Part shown: positions 10,525 to 22,210 of the stretch, piece by piece
How positions within the stretch are numbered: position 1 is the stretch's first letter
How the letters are laid out: each line of letters opens with the position of its first letter
NCBI GenBank assembly: GCA_946122785.1
Contig: CAMGYJ010000002.1
Coordinates: forward strand, 21,178,492 to 21,242,491
Direction: 5' to 3'
Length of the DNA stretch: 64,000 bases
Source of the DNA: Linum tenue
Lineage: Eukaryota > Streptophyta > Magnoliopsida > Malpighiales > Linaceae
Translations under genes and position numbers: made by a program
The notes under the pieces: model-generated
What the model was told of the DNA's origin: nothing
Databases searched by the model: none
The model's input: the letters and a program-made list of their open reading frames with translations, nothing else

Positions 10525-11871
10525 TGATAGACCGTCATTTACACATGTTTTTACCCTCATACTTACACCGTTTGAGGTGTTGATTCTCGTGTTTTAGGCC
10601 GATTTCACGCTAGGTTGTGCTTGTTTGTGTTATTTCAGGTCCTAGTACGTGAATGAAGGCTTAGGAGCGAGTCTGGGGTCGATTGGACGAAGAACGGACG
10701 AAGGGCGAGCTTTTTGGGGAGTGCACGGGCAGACCAGGAGGCTGCACGGCCGTGCACTTGAGCCATTTGGCCGTGCGCCTCACGCCGAGGCCATGCACGG
10801 GCAGGCCATGAAGCTTGCACGGCCGTGCACCTGGCCGTGCAAGATGGCTGAGTTCGACTTAAGTGGATACGCTGCGTTTTAGAGCTGCACGGCCAGAATG
10901 GTGGGGTGCACGGCCGTGCACCTGGCCGTGCAACTCGGGGAAAACCGGTTTTAAAGCCTAATTCGAGCCAAAAGTGGGAGATTGGAGTTTTTGAGAGACA
11001 GAGCGGTTCCTAGAGAGAGAAAGCGACGAACAAGAGCCTCCAAGTGCCCTAGATCGATCTTCAACACCATTGGAGCTTGGTTTGAGCTTGGAGAAGTGCC
11101 GATTCAACGTCCAGGAGCAGAAATCCATCTTCACAGTATGATTTCCGCGTCTAATTCTGCTTTTGCTTCTCTCTCCATGGAGTAGTTCTCCCATTCATCT
11201 GGGTGTGGGAAACCCTAGTTCTGTATGTTAGGTTTGATTGTATGAACCCAAGTGTTGATTCTATGATTTGATTATATTCGATTGAGGTTTGAATGATTGA
11301 ATGGCATGAATCCTGATCAAATTCCTGTTGTTTCTGCTTTAACCTAGAATGATAATATCTGCCTAGGTTGATAGAGTATCCTTAATCGAAGGTAGTGAAT
11401 TGGTGACTTTAGTCGAGGAGCCAATTCACTATTCTGTACCGAATTCCATTCGGTAGTGGAGGTTTTGTTCATAGGGCCTCAATCTGTTTACTCCGGTGTA
11501 GGTTAGTCGCCAGCTAGAGACTCAGATTGAGAGGGTCTGAAGACCTTTAGTCGAGACTTCAGACTGATTAAGAACCTTCCGCAGTATAACTATCATGGAA
11601 ATTGAACTTGGTAATTACAATCCGGCTTAACTGCAGACTAGGGGGAACCATATCCGGGTGACCTCTCTTAACCTGAATACAACCGTTTTAGTTGTTTTGC
11701 TTGCTTGTTAGTTTAGAACTTCACTAAAGTTTCATTGCTAGATAATACGAATTCACTGAGTAGTCATCACATCTAGGACCCGGGTTGACAATAAAACCCA
11801 AAGACGCTATACTACGCTTTAGGAAGTGGTTACACTTGGCCAATTTCTAAAGTGACAGTAACAGCGAGTCA
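10525..11871 (+). repeat. 3' LTR of element 2 (LTR-1)
   Basis: 1347 bp, from TGATAGACCG directly after the polypurine tract to ..CAGCGAGTCA. The right end is set by alignment with LTR-2 (12002-13101) and LTR-3 (17367-18794), which end in the same bases next to a primer-binding site or element boundary. It contains a CACGGCCGTG palindrome array (about 10722-10932) upstream of a TTTTAAAG TATA-like site near 10950. Confidence 0.9.
10722..10932 (+). repeat. CACGGCCGTGC palindrome array in LTR-1
   Basis: Five or more copies or half-copies of the GCACGGCCGTGC palindrome, spaced irregularly, lie upstream of the TATA-like site. The same motif fills 6186-6540 in the pol-env gap of this element and recurs at 12008-12160 and 17566-17860. 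A diverged form with CACGGCCGCG occurs at 19370-19625. Confidence 0.8.
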
Positions 11872-12001
11872 ATGACATGCTACGATACAACACCAAACAA
11901 TGGCCAAGTGTAACCAATGAATGAAAAATGCAGAATAAGAGTTGAGTCTAGATTTACTACCTACTCAGTGAAATTCTATTATCCAGCAATAAGAGTTGAG
12001 T
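11872..12001 (-). repeat. Distal end of LTR-4 (element 4) plus filler at a deletion junction
   Basis: 11873-11933 reads as the outer end of a minus-strand Athila LTR: TGACATGCTACGATACAACA resembles the start of LTR-9 at 56041. It ends in a junction with LTR-2 of element 3. The 14-mer AATAAGAGTTGAGT occurs twice, at 11934-11947 and 11988-12001, as expected for filler DNA copied during break repair. Confidence 0.6.
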
Positions 12002-13101
12002 GATTGTGCGTGGGCACGCACGGGCACAAGTGAAATCCGCACGGCCGTGCAAGGTGCAATCCTGGCCGTGCGAGTTGGTTGAGGTTCGACTTATTGATAC
12101 GCCGCGTTTTGGAGTGCACGGCCAGAATGGTGATGTGCACGGCCGTGCACTCTGGCCGTGCAAGTCGGGAAAGTCTGGTTTTTAAGCGGATTCCGAGTCA
12201 AACAGAAGGGGATTCGAGTTTTTGAGAGACAGAACGGTTCCTAGAGAGAGAAAGCGACGAACAAGAGTCTCCAAGTGCCCTAGATCGATCTTCAACACCA
12301 TTGGAGCTTGGTTTGAGCTTGGAGAAGTGCCGATTCAACGTCCAGGAGCATAAATCCATCTTCACAGTATGATTTCCGCGTCTGATTCTGCTTTTGCTTC
12401 TCTCTCCATGGAGTAGTTCCCCCATTCATCTTGGTGTGGGAAACCCTAGATCTGTATGTTAGGTTTGATTGTATGAACCCAAGTATTGATTCTATGATTT
12501 GATTATATTCGATTGAGGTTTGAATGATTGAATGGCATGAATCCTGATCAAATTCTTGTTGTTTCTGCTTTAACCTAGAATGATAATATCTGCCTAGGTT
12601 GATAGAGTATCCTTAATCGAAGGTAGTGAATTGGTGACTTTAGTCGAGGAGCCAGTTCACTATTCTGTACCGAATTCAATTCGGTAGTGGAGGTTTTGTT
12701 CATAGGGCCTCAATCTGTTTACTCCGGTGTAGGTTAGTCGCCAGCTAGAGACTCAGATTGAGAGGGTCTGAAGACCTTTAGTCGAGACTTCAGACTGATT
12801 GAGAACCTTCCGCAGTATAACTTTCATAGAAATCGAACTTGGCAATTACAATCCGGCTTAACTGCAGACTAGGGGGAACCATATCCGGGTGACCTCTCTT
12901 AACCTGAATACAACCGTTTTAGTTACTTTGCTTGCTTGTTAGTTTAGAACTTTACTAAAGTTTCATTGCTAGATAATACGAATTCACTGAGTAGTCATCA
13001 CATCTAGGACCCGGGTTGACATTAAAACCCAACCCGCTATACTATGCTTTAGGAAGTGGTTACACTTGGCCAATTTCTAGAGTGACAGTAACAGCGAGTC
13101 A
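12002..13101 (+). repeat. LTR-2: 5' LTR of element 3, truncated at its 5' end
   Basis: Aligns with 17694-18794 of LTR-3 with few differences and ends in CAGCGAGTCA, followed by AGTTTT and the primer-binding site. The first roughly 330 bases of the LTR (as in 17367-17693) are missing. Confidence 0.88.
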
Positions 13102-13107
13102 AGTTTT

Positions 13108-13126
13108 TGGCGCCGTTGCCGGGGAC
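13108..13126 (+). other. Primer-binding site of element 3 (tRNA-Asp type)
   Basis: TGGCGCCGTTGCCGGGGAC lies six bases after the LTR end, the sequence used by Athila elements and complementary to the tRNA-Asp 3' end. The remaining leader to 13250 is T-rich and non-coding. Confidence 0.9.
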
Positions 13127-13250
13127 GGCTAGGTTGTTGAAGAAAAGTGATTTCTGTTACTTTAGCATTTTCATTTTTTTGCATTGAGTTTTTGTTTTTC
13201 CCACTTGTGCCTTCACGGGTTTGCATTGCTTGATTGTGTGCAGCTAGTGC

Positions 13251-16115
13251 ATGACCCGTAGCCAGTCGGGAGGTTTACTGCCGTTGAATCCTGAGATTGA
13301 GCGCACCTGCAAACAACTTCGGAGACAACAGCAAGCTAGACTGGCTACGGTGGAGCGCCGAGACGGCCAATTGACCAGCGACTCCGAGGACGAGTACGAG
13401 ATGGAAGGCGATCAGAACCCACCTCCTCAGAACCAGATCCTAGGGAACGACCAACACCCCCAGGGAGCTGGGCACCATCATCATCCACCACCATCGGGTC
13501 CCACCCTGGAGTACTACTATACTCCACGGATTGCTGACATCCGCCCGGTCATCCTCTATCCGCCCATTCCTGCAAACAACTTCGAGATCAAGCCATGCTG
13601 GATTTAGCTCATCACATCCTCTATCCAGTTCCATGGCTTGAAGGATGAGGAAGCCCGGGCACACCTTTCCCGGTTTCTGCAGCTGACGAACGGGTTCAAG
13701 CTGAATGGTGTTCCGGATGATGCAATCCGCCTTCACCTCTTCCCCCATTCTCTGGCGGGGAATGCTAAGAGGTGGTTAGAGACCCAGCCCCCACTGTCCA
13801 TCACTTCTTGGGACGATCTGGCGGATAAGTTCGTGCACAGATATTATCCGGCATCGAAGACTACTGAGATTCAGCGGGAGATCACTCACTTCCGCCAAGA
13901 GCCAGATGAGTCCCTTCGTGATGCATGGGAGCGGTACATGGGATACTTCTGGCAGTGTCCCCATCATGGCTTCAGCGATGCTTTCACAGTAGGGAACTTC
14001 TACAGTGCCCTCACCCTAGACAGCCAGAGGGTGATAGAGTCTCTATGCCCAGGAGGGGATATTCTCACTAAGACTCCACCCGAGCTGAACCAGATGATTA
14101 GTACCTTGGCTGCCCGCGATCATTCTTGGGGGCAGAGCGGCAGAGGCAGGCATTCCCGGGACCGAGGTGTGCATGCCATGGAGGCCAGATCCGGGTTAGA
14201 GCAGCAGGTGGCTGAGTTGGTGCAGACGTTGAAGCAGCCCAACAGTCTTCTTCCGGGCCGAGGTGCAGCTACACCTCTAGTAGCTCAGTTTCAGTGGTGT
14301 GAGAGCCCGAATCACCTCGTGGAGGATTGTCAGTCTATGAGGGAGTCTTCCACTCCCCAAGAGCAGGTGGCCTTCATCGCCAATGCTCGGCGCCTCGACC
14401 CATACAGCAGTACCTACAATGAGAGATGGCGCCAGCATCCCAACTTTGCCTGGAGCAGCAACACCAACAAACCACCTGGTTTCCCAGCACCAGCAGGCGG
14501 TTTTCAGCAGAGGCAGCCCTTCCAGGATAGGCAGGGGCCACCACCACAGCAGCAGCCCTACCAACCTAGGCAAGGGCAGCCATTCCAGCAGCCTCAGCGT
14601 CAGTATGCCGAGCCAGCAGCAGCGCCAGCTCCCGATAATCAGATGACCGAGCTGAAGAACATTTTGGCAGCATTCATGACCACCAGCCAGGCAAGTATCA
14701 CGAGGATGGATCAGACCATAGCTTCACTGGAGGCAGGCCAGAGAACCTTGGAGGCAGGACAGAGGAACCAGGGTGCCATTCTGCAAGATTTACAGAACCA
14801 GGTTGGCGCCATAGCTCGCCAGATTACTACTCGGGCCCCGGGGACTCTACCTGCCACCACCATCCCCAATCCACGGGACCCGCATGAGACCGCACATGCC
14901 ATTTTCACCCTGAGCGGCAGGCCTACATCAGCTGATCCTGCCCCGACCAGGCAGGAGGAACCACTACCTGCTTCAGCACTTCCAGCCGGTGATGCAGAAG
15001 TGCAGGTGGAGAAGGAAGCCCCTGCTCCCAAGCCACAACCAGTGGTTAAGGAGCATGTGCCCCAGCTTCCCTTCCCCACTCGCCTTCACAAAGACAAGCT
15101 GGAGACTGAGTTTGCCAATTTTATGGCAATGTTGAAGCAGCTCAACCTCAGCGTACCATTTGTGGAGGCACTGTCGAAGATGCCCAAGTACGCGAAGTTC
15201 ATGAAAGATCTCTGCACCAACAAGAAGAAACTTGGGGATCTCTCGACAGTGCTGCTGAGCGAGGAGTGTTCTGCCATCCTGCAGAACAAGCTGCCCGAAA
15301 AGCGCAAGGATCCAGGGAGTTTTACTATCCCTCTTACTATTGGCAGCATGCATGTAGGAAAGTCCTTGGCGGACCTAGGAGCTAGCATCAATGTCATGCC
15401 ATATAAATTGTTCAAAAAGCTAGACCTAGGTGAACTTAGCCCTACTAGGATGAGCATTCAGCTAGCTGATCGTTCCGTGGTGCATCCTAGGGGTATCATA
15501 GAAGATTTGCTTGTTAATGTGGGTGCATTCACATATCCTGTTGATTTTGTTATTCTCGATATAAGTGATGATGTGGATGTGCCCTTGATTCTAGGTAGAC
15601 CATTTCTTGCCACTGCCAAGGCACTGATTGATGTGCATGATGGTAAACTGATCCTGCGTGCTGGAAATGAACAGGCTATTTTTCCTGTGACTGAGTTTGA
15701 TCATTGTGCTATGATTTCTGTATCGCCTGTGCATGCTATTTCTGATCAGGTACACGAGCCTGTCGTGTACCCTTCTGCACCTCTCATTTTGCAGGACCCG
15801 CCTATCATTCCTTCGCCGCCACTCCATCCAGTCTCGCCTCCGAACAAAAAGCTCAAGGAGGAGTGGCGACCGAAGCCGCAGGTGGCTAAGCCGGCACGGA
15901 AGAAGAGTGGAGACCATTATGAGCTGGTCCCACCCCCTGCACCACGACCACCCTGGCCATCCGAGTACTCACTCGCCTGCATCTTGCCGGATGGCCAGGT
16001 CGAGCTGACCGATGCTGGTGGTTGCAACCGTCGGGTGCACGGTCACCACCTAAAGCTGTACCTCAAGAGCGATGTGGATCCGCTCTTGGAGGCACCTGTT
16101 CCTGCACCTCCCTGA
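13251..16115 (+). pseudogene. Gag-protease protein of element 3, one nonsense mutation
   Basis: A single frame from ATG 13251 to TGA 16115, about 954 codons, broken only by TAG at 13605-13607 (after KPCWI). Residues about 130-300 are a retrotransposon gag domain (HLSRFLQLTNGFK, HSLAGNAKRWLE, ITHFRQEPDESLRDAWERY). A knuckle near 345 reads FQWC....H....C: the first Cys, kept in element 6, is Phe here. A Pro/Gln-rich stretch and the repeat LEAGQR follow. A retroviral-type protease sits near 700-800 (DLGASINVMP, PLILGRPFLAT). From there the frame passes directly to a Pro-rich linker and RRVHGHHLKLYL, the counterpart of the very end of integrase in element 2. RT, RNase H and the integrase core are absent. 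Confidence 0.88.
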
Positions 16116-17366
16116 GTATCCACCATGGGCGTTCAGCTAAAAGACGGTAAAGAAGCGCTTGTGGGGAGGCAACCCCACCACGGTTTGACTTTCTTTCTTG
16201 TGTTTCGAGTCGGATTGCGATTTGGTTTGGTTTTGGTTGTTTCCTTTGTTCTGGATGATGTCTATTGGGCTGACATCGGACCTAACATATTCTGGTTGAG
16301 CTCTTCTGTTCCCCTTGAGCTGTGCTGCGTTCCCAACTGGTCCATTTCCAGTCTTCTGCAGTCCGTGCATACCGGTAACATCGTTCCCCTTTCCTTCCCT
16401 CTTCTCCATTGAGGGCAATGTCGATCTTAAGTGTGGGGGGGATGTTTATCTTTTGACTGCATTAGATCTGTTTGTGTGCTTGGAGCCTAGTCCACTGTCC
16501 AAATTTGAAATTTGAGGGCTCCAAGTACGTGTTCCTTGCAATTACCTGCTCAGTATGCTTTGAATTGACAGTCTCTGTAGTGGTTTGCAACCTAGGGAGG
16601 TAGTGTAGCACTATGGAGGATGTTGATGCATTTAAGAAGTCTCATTTCTTCTTCATAGTGTGTTGGTTGATTGAGTGAATTAGTGATCTTAGGACCCTTG
16701 AATTGTGTGGTGTTGTGGACTCTCTGCCTGTCATGGACTCTTGTATCATGTTTTGAATATAACAGGTGCTCGAAATGTGCTTTAAAATAACGTCTCCCGT
16801 GCGAATAGGGCGAAAGTGTGTAAGGGGAGACGGGAATTCGTTCCCAATTACCACCTACTACCTCCAGCCACCTTACATGTCTTTCCCCCGCACGAGGCTC
16901 GAGACAACTACTCCTGCCATGGCTGGTAAGAGCCGGGCTCCCGCAAAACCTTTGCTAGGTGGGAGCCCTCGTTTTCTGCAAAAACAGGTTGGAACCCTTG
17001 AAAAAAAAGAGAAAAACAGAAAAACAAGCAAAAAGAAGAAAGAAAAGGGGTTCCAACCATCTCCAAAAAGAAAATCGAGCACCTTGAAAAATGTGAGTCC
17101 ATGATCTTTTGTTTTTGAGAGTCTCCTCATCCACGATTCATTTGTCCTCTGTTCACTGTTTGCCATGATGCTGACTCGAGACTAGTGCTCTCGCCGAAGA
17201 AGCTATGAGATGACTTGTGCGTCGGTTGACCTCGTAAGTTGCTAAATGATCTAGGAAGTCCTCTACCTACGATCGAGGTTGTTTGTTGCTATAGAGGTCT
17301 GGAGAGTTGCATTGGTTTGAGTTAGGTTTGCTTGGGGACAAGCAAACGGTTAAGTGTGGGGGAGTT
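16116..17366 (+). other. Structured non-coding 3' region of element 3
   Basis: Contains the post-pol hairpin GTGGGG-AGGCAA-CCCCAC (16161-16178), polypurine-like TTAAGTGTGGGGGG (16427-16440), inverted repeat CTTGGAGCC (16479-16487) with GGCTCCAAG (16517-16525), a perfect 11-bp stem GGTTGGAACCC (16987-16997) with GGGTTCCAACC (17048-17058) around an A/G-only-like loop, hairpin GTTTGCTTG-GGGA-CAAGCAAAC (17326-17347), and the polypurine tract before TGATAG at 17367. The ORF from 16125 (MGVQLKDGKE..) is probably incidental. No env-position ORF is present. Confidence 0.75.
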
Positions 17367-18794
17367 TGATAGACCGTTAGTTACACATGTTTTTACCCCT
17401 GCTCTAACTCCGTTTGAGGTATTGATTCTCGTGTTTTAGACCGATTTCACGCTAGGTTGTGCTTGTTTATGATATTTCAGGTCCTAGTACGTGAATGGAG
17501 TCTTGGGAGCGAGTTTGAGGTCGATTGGACGAGGACCGGACGCATGGCGAGGTTCTGAGGAAGTCGCACGGGGACACCCACAACCCGCACGGCCGTGCAA
17601 GTGACCAGTTTGGCCGTGCGGGATTGTGCGTGGGCACGCACGGGATTGTGCGTGGCCACGCACGGCCGTGCATGTGACTAGTTTGGCCGTGCGGGATTGT
17701 GCGTGGGCACGCACGGGCACAAGTGAAATCCGCACGGCCGTGCAAGGTGCAATCCTGGCCGTGCGAGTTGGTTGAGGTTCGACTTATTGATACGCCGCGT
17801 TTTGGAGTGCACGGCCAGAATGGTGATGTGCACGGCCGTGCACCCTGGCCGTGCAAGTCGGGAAAGTCTGGTTTTTAAGCGGATTCCGAGTCAAACAGAA
17901 GGGGATTCGAGTTTTTGAGAGACAGAACGGTTCCTAGAGAGAGAAAGCGACGAACAAGAGTCTCCAAGTGCCCTAGATCGATCTTCAACACCATTGGAGC
18001 TTGGTTTGAGCTTGGAGAAGTGCCGATTCAACGTCCAGGAGCAGAAATCCATCTTCACAGTATGATTTCCGCGTCTGATTCTGCTTTTGCTTCTCTCTCC
18101 ATGGAGTAGTTCCCCCATTCATCTGGGTGTGGTAAACCCTAGATCTGTATGTTAGGTTTGATTGTATGAACCCAAGTATTGATTCTATGATTTGATTATA
18201 TTCGATTGAGGTTTGATTGATTGAATGGCATGAATCCTGATCAAATTCCTGTTGTTTCTGCTTTAACCTAGAATGATAATATCTGCCTAGGTTGATAGAG
18301 TATCCTTAATTGAAGGTAGTGAATTGGTGACTTTAGTCGAGGAGCCAGTTCACTATTCTGTACCAAATTCAATTCGGTAGTGGAGGTTTTGTTCATAGGG
18401 CCTCAATCTGTTTACTCCGGTGTAGGTTAGTCGCCAGCTAGAGACTCAGATTGAGAGGGTCTGAAGACCTTTAGTCGAGACTTCAGACTGATTGAGAACC
18501 TTCCGCAGTATAACTTTCTTAGAAATTGAACTTGGCAATTACAATCCGGCTTAACTGCAGACTAGGGGGAGCCATATCCGGGTGACCTCTCTTAACCTGA
18601 ATACAACCGTTTTAGTTACTTTGCTTGCTTGTTAGTTTAGAACTTCACTAAAGTTTCATTGCTAGATAATACGAATTCACTGAGTAGTCATCACATCTAG
18701 GACCCGGGTTGACATTAAAACCCAACCCGCTATACTACGCTTTAGGAAGTGGTTACACTTGGCCAATTTCTAGAGTGACAGTAACAGCGAGTCA
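17367..18794 (+). repeat. LTR-3: 3' LTR of element 3
   Basis: 1428 bp from TGATAGACCGTTAG to ..CAGCGAGTCA. The palindrome array at about 17566-17860 is longer than in LTR-1, with extra GATTGTGCGTGGGCACGCAC units. A TTTTTAAG TATA-like site follows the array near 17872. Confidence 0.92.
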
Positions 18795-19823
18795 ACTAGC
18801 CTTCACCGGAATAGACTGCTAAGGCGATTCACACAGAACTCCACTACTGGAATTGGATTCCAGTACAAAGCAGTGAATTGACTGAGTCTCGTACAATGAA
18901 TTCACTCCTAACGATTGAAGAAACTATAACATCCTAATCAGATTCTATTTATAATAGGTTGAAGCAGAATCAAATGAAGTTGATCGGGATTCAATTGACT
19001 CAATAAACACACTTCAATCGATTAAAACCAATCAGCACATCATCCCGTAAGTCATTACAATCAAGATTCCTAACACATGAAACCAGGGTTCTTCATATCC
19101 AAGTGAGAGAAAGGTTTACTCCATAGAGAGAGAGAGAGAGGGAAAAAGAAATCAGAGATATCATGCTCATAATGATGTATATGATAAGCTCTGGGATGTA
19201 AATCTTCACTCCAAAGTCAAAATCCAAGCTTGAATGGTAAAACCTAGCTCCAAAATCGATCATCGGGTTTGTTCTTCGTCCTTTCTCTCTCTAAAACTTT
19301 GTTTTTGCTCTGAAAACTCCCTCCTTTCTCAAAGACTCAAAATTCGGTTAAAACTCAGCTCTGCCCGATTACACGGCCTGACCACACCGCCGCGTGGATC
19401 TCCAGTCTGCCCGTGTGAATCCTGAAACACATGTGTTGCATTTAGTTGCTCGCGGGGTGTCACACGGCCAGGATGTACGGCCGCGTAGAATCCGACCTTG
19501 ACTGTGTAAACTCTCTGGACATCCCGCACGGCCACAAAGTCCCCTCACACGGGCCGACGTACCTGTTCGTGTAAACTTTCTTGCACGGCCAACTTGCACG
19601 GCCGCGTAGAATCATGACCAGGCCGCGTAAACTCCTCAACTTCTCTTCGAATGTCCCAACTTAGTCCAATCGACCCTTTACTTGTGCCTAAACCTTCATT
19701 CACGTACTAGGACCTGAAATATCACTAACAAGAACAACCCAGTGTGAAATCGGCCTAAACGAGAGATGAGGCTCAAACAGTATAAGAATGGTGGACAAAA
19801 CATGTGCAAATAGCTAGTCATCA
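18795..19823 (-). repeat. LTR-4: 3' LTR of element 4, inner part
   Basis: On the minus strand it starts TGATGACTAGCTATTTGCAC at 19823 after a polypurine tract (19824-19842). It contains a diverged palindrome array (19370-19625, CACGGCCGCG and CACGGCC half-sites) and is cut at 18795 by element 3. Its left part (ACTAGCCTTCACCGG) matches LTR-9 at about 56398, giving the register of the missing segment. Confidence 0.85.
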
Positions 19824-22089
19824 AATCCCCCCACACTTAACTGTTTGCTTGTCCCCAAGCAAACCAAGTCAGGAACAAGGCAAGCGTACAAGATTTTCCA
19901 GTCAAAACACTTTTGGGGACATGACATATGGCACAAAAAACATTGATCTCAACGGACAACTAGCACCAACACACGAACAGCAACAACATCAACCGCAAGG
20001 ACTATTCTGATGACAACCGACTGCAACAAAATCATGAAAAGGAAGAGTCTACCTATTGTCCATGAACCAAAGCGTGACACACTCATCTACTCACACACCA
20101 TAGTCAACCATGCATAAATTTTAAGTCACCAGAATAGAAGGCTGAGCAATCAAGGTCCTTACCTGGATATAGCATATAAAGAAATGAATTGCTCACTCTC
20201 GACCAGTGGGGTCATGAAAATTTGATGCGAAAATGCGCATGCTTATTCTCTCAATCTTAACATCTCTTTACCATGATGGCAACCTCTAAATGCTAGAGTT
20301 CACATATCAAGTGTCACCACTAACTAGTTAGGAGGTCTTAGACAGGGATTCAGATGACTGGCTATTGTCTTGGACATGGGGAAAATGCCTTTAAGGTGGT
20401 GGAAGAATTCATACACAAGGTTCCACAGTTCCAAACCCAGCACATCGACAATCAACCAAACCAGTTACTTTCTTTCTCTATTATTCTGCATTAATCAATT
20501 TCTCTATAGCACAAAAGTGAAGGAGGTAACAACATTAGGAATGGCAATGGGGCAGGTCCGGGGCGGGTTTACCAAGACCCGCCCCGTGACAGGTCTGGTC
20601 TAGGTCGGGTAATTCATTACGGGTCGCGAGTCGGGGCAGGTCGACCCAATGTGTATGCAATTTATATGAAAAAAATTAGAAATATTCGTTATTTTTATTA
20701 TAAGACAAAAAAAAAACAAAAATATTATGATAAATGTAGTTAAATTATGGGAGAAATTGAGGTTTCACTAATTTACAACTTTATTACAGCTAAAATATTA
20801 AGTAATTTGACTAATAATACAAGTAATTTAGGCAAGAACGAGTTGAGAATGGGGCGTGTCAGGGCATGTCGGGTCGATGAGAGTACCCATGCCCCCCCCC
20901 CCCCCAAACAGACCAAACAGGTCGGGTAAAATAGGTCAGGTCGAAATTGCTATTCCTAAATAACATGTTAGTATTTCCAAGCCAGACTGCTAAGAAACAC
21001 TATGTAATGAGCATGATTTAGATTTTTGTGGTAGCTCTCTTTCTCTTTCATTTGTTTTTTTTTTCTTGAGAGTACCACCACTTTTACACATTCTTTTATC
21101 CTTGCCAGCACATGCCTAATTTTTCAGAACTACCTTCAACCCTCATCTTATTTTCAGCAGAAACAACAGAAAATATGCAAACACCACTCTGTGGAACCTC
21201 AAAGAGATGCAAAAAGGGTGATGTTTCATTGTAGACACGAAAAAAGAAGGTTACACGACTCAAATGGGCTGACTAAGGGGTATGACACACTAGGACAGTT
21301 AATTTGGTTGTAGGTTAATTCTATGCCTCCATTATCCTAACTAGTGACAACGTGAATGCTACACATCATAAAAGAGGGATCTATCACACAGAAAGGAACG
21401 AGCAGACTCAAATCTCACATGGCTACCTTTATGCTCCATCTCTCATTCTGATTCCCTGAACTATATGCATAGAAAACTGTAGACGGCGAGTAAACGACCC
21501 ATGTCACAAGTTGGTTCGCAAACAAAAGACAAACTGAACCCCTACACAAATCTACTACAGTTCTCAGTCAGATCACAGTCATCTCAGTCACAAAAAGCCA
21601 TTCGTGTATCAATACTAACCATCATCATAGATCGCAAAACAAACCAGTGCCAATATGCTCATGCACGAAAAAAATATTGCTTGGAGCCCTCAAATGTTTA
21701 ATTTGGATAGTGGATTAGGCTCCAAGCACATACATAGCAAGCTCGATAACCACAAAACACCCCCACATTTAAGATCGACATCGACCTCAATGGCATAGAG
21801 GGAAAGAGGAGGGGGAATGATGTTACCAGAAAAAGGACGATAATGGGCACAGACTAGAGGGAGGATTAGTCATCAGGAACATTGGACTGGAAGAGGGACC
21901 AGTCACTACAAGAGAGGATCACAAAAAATAACCACTAGAACATTGTTTGTTAGGCAGAGTTGTCAACCCAAATGGCCACAAAAAGAAAAAGGAAAATGAG
22001 TTCAAATACATAACCAACTCAGTCTAGGCTCTACAACACATGGAGCAAACAAAACACCAAAACACACTGAAGGGGCCGATGAGTACAAC
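19824..22089 (-). other. Structured non-coding 3' region of element 4
   Basis: Reverse-strand equivalent of 8688-10524. It contains the CAAGCAAAC hairpin (19843-19864), a stem GGTAGCTCTC (21030-21039) with GAGAGTACCACC (21068-21079) around a pyrimidine-rich loop (purine on the coding strand), inverted repeat CTTGGAGCC (21680-21688) with GGCTCCAAG (21718-21726), and a polypurine-like site near 21760-21775. No genes apart from the MITE described separately. Confidence 0.7.
20536..20958. mobile_element. hAT-type MITE in element 4
   Basis: 423 bp with terminal inverted repeats TAGGAATGGCAAT / ATTGCTATTCCTA, flanked by 8-bp duplications AACAACAT (20528-20535) and AATAACAT (20959-20966), one mismatch. 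The interior has GGGTCGGG-type repeats and a run of 14 C (20892-20905). It interrupts an otherwise continuous 3' region. Confidence 0.75.
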
Positions 22090-22210
22090 CTACTCATCAC
22101 TGGTGATGGCGAAGTCGATGTCCCGCATGAAGTCATCGTCACTCGGTGGAGGTGGAGGTACTGGGAAAGCATCCCAAGGAGTCTGCCAGGCTGGTAGATG
22201 GCATGGGACC
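22090..22210 (-). pseudogene. C-terminal fragment of the env-position ORF of element 4
   Basis: On the minus strand the last roughly 38 codons read ..WQTPWDAF, a proline run, then DFMRDIDFAITSDE and a TAG at 22092-22090. This parallels the C-terminus of the 7356-8687 protein (WRTPWDDS ... DDIDLDDLGDE). Element 5 begins at 22211, so the rest of the gene is disrupted. Confidence 0.75.

Larger units (their letters stand above)
4130..11871 (+). mobile_element. Element 2: Athila-type LTR retrotransposon, 3' part with env-position ORF
   Basis: Layout: pol end (4130-5998), post-pol hairpin, promoter-like gap, env-position ORF (7356-8687), long non-coding 3' region (8688-10524), polypurine tract (10508-10520) and 3' LTR (10525-11871). 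Athila assignment rests on the integrase type, the env-position ORF, the LTR size of about 1.35 kb, and close relatedness to elements 3 and 6, which carry the tRNA-Asp primer-binding site TGGCGCCGTTGCCGGGGA. The 5' LTR and gag lie left of the window. Confidence 0.9.
12002..18794 (+). mobile_element. Element 3: non-autonomous Athila-type element (gag-protease only)
   Basis: 5'-truncated LTR-2 (12002-13101), primer-binding site (13108-13126), gag-protease reading frame (13251-16115), structured 3' region and full LTR-3 (17367-18794). Reverse transcriptase, RNase H, the integrase core and the env-position ORF are absent. It is inserted in the LTR of minus-strand element 4, whose halves flank it at 11873-11998 and 18795-19823. 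Confidence 0.88.
11873..22210 (-). mobile_element. Element 4: minus-strand Athila relative, 3' part only
   Basis: Read on the minus strand: the end of an env-position ORF (22210-22090), structured 3' region (22089-19824), polypurine tract, then an LTR (19823-18795 continuing in 11998-11873). It is interrupted by element 3 within the LTR and by a hAT MITE at 20536-20958, and is cut at 22210 by element 5. Its remaining 5' part would have to lie right of element 5, but nothing recognisable follows 35630. Confidence 0.8.

Noticed and set aside
16125..16412. Conserved ATG-led ORF MGVQLKDGKE.. downstream of gag (also near 6006 and 27960 minus)
   Set aside because: The frame is not kept beyond about 20 codons and is closed in element 5 by ATG TGA, while the hairpin beneath it is conserved by covariation.
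17566..17860. Regularly repeated palindromes suggesting a CRISPR array
   Set aside because: Spacing is irregular, the intervening sequence is repeated too, the setting is a plant LTR, and there are no cas genes.
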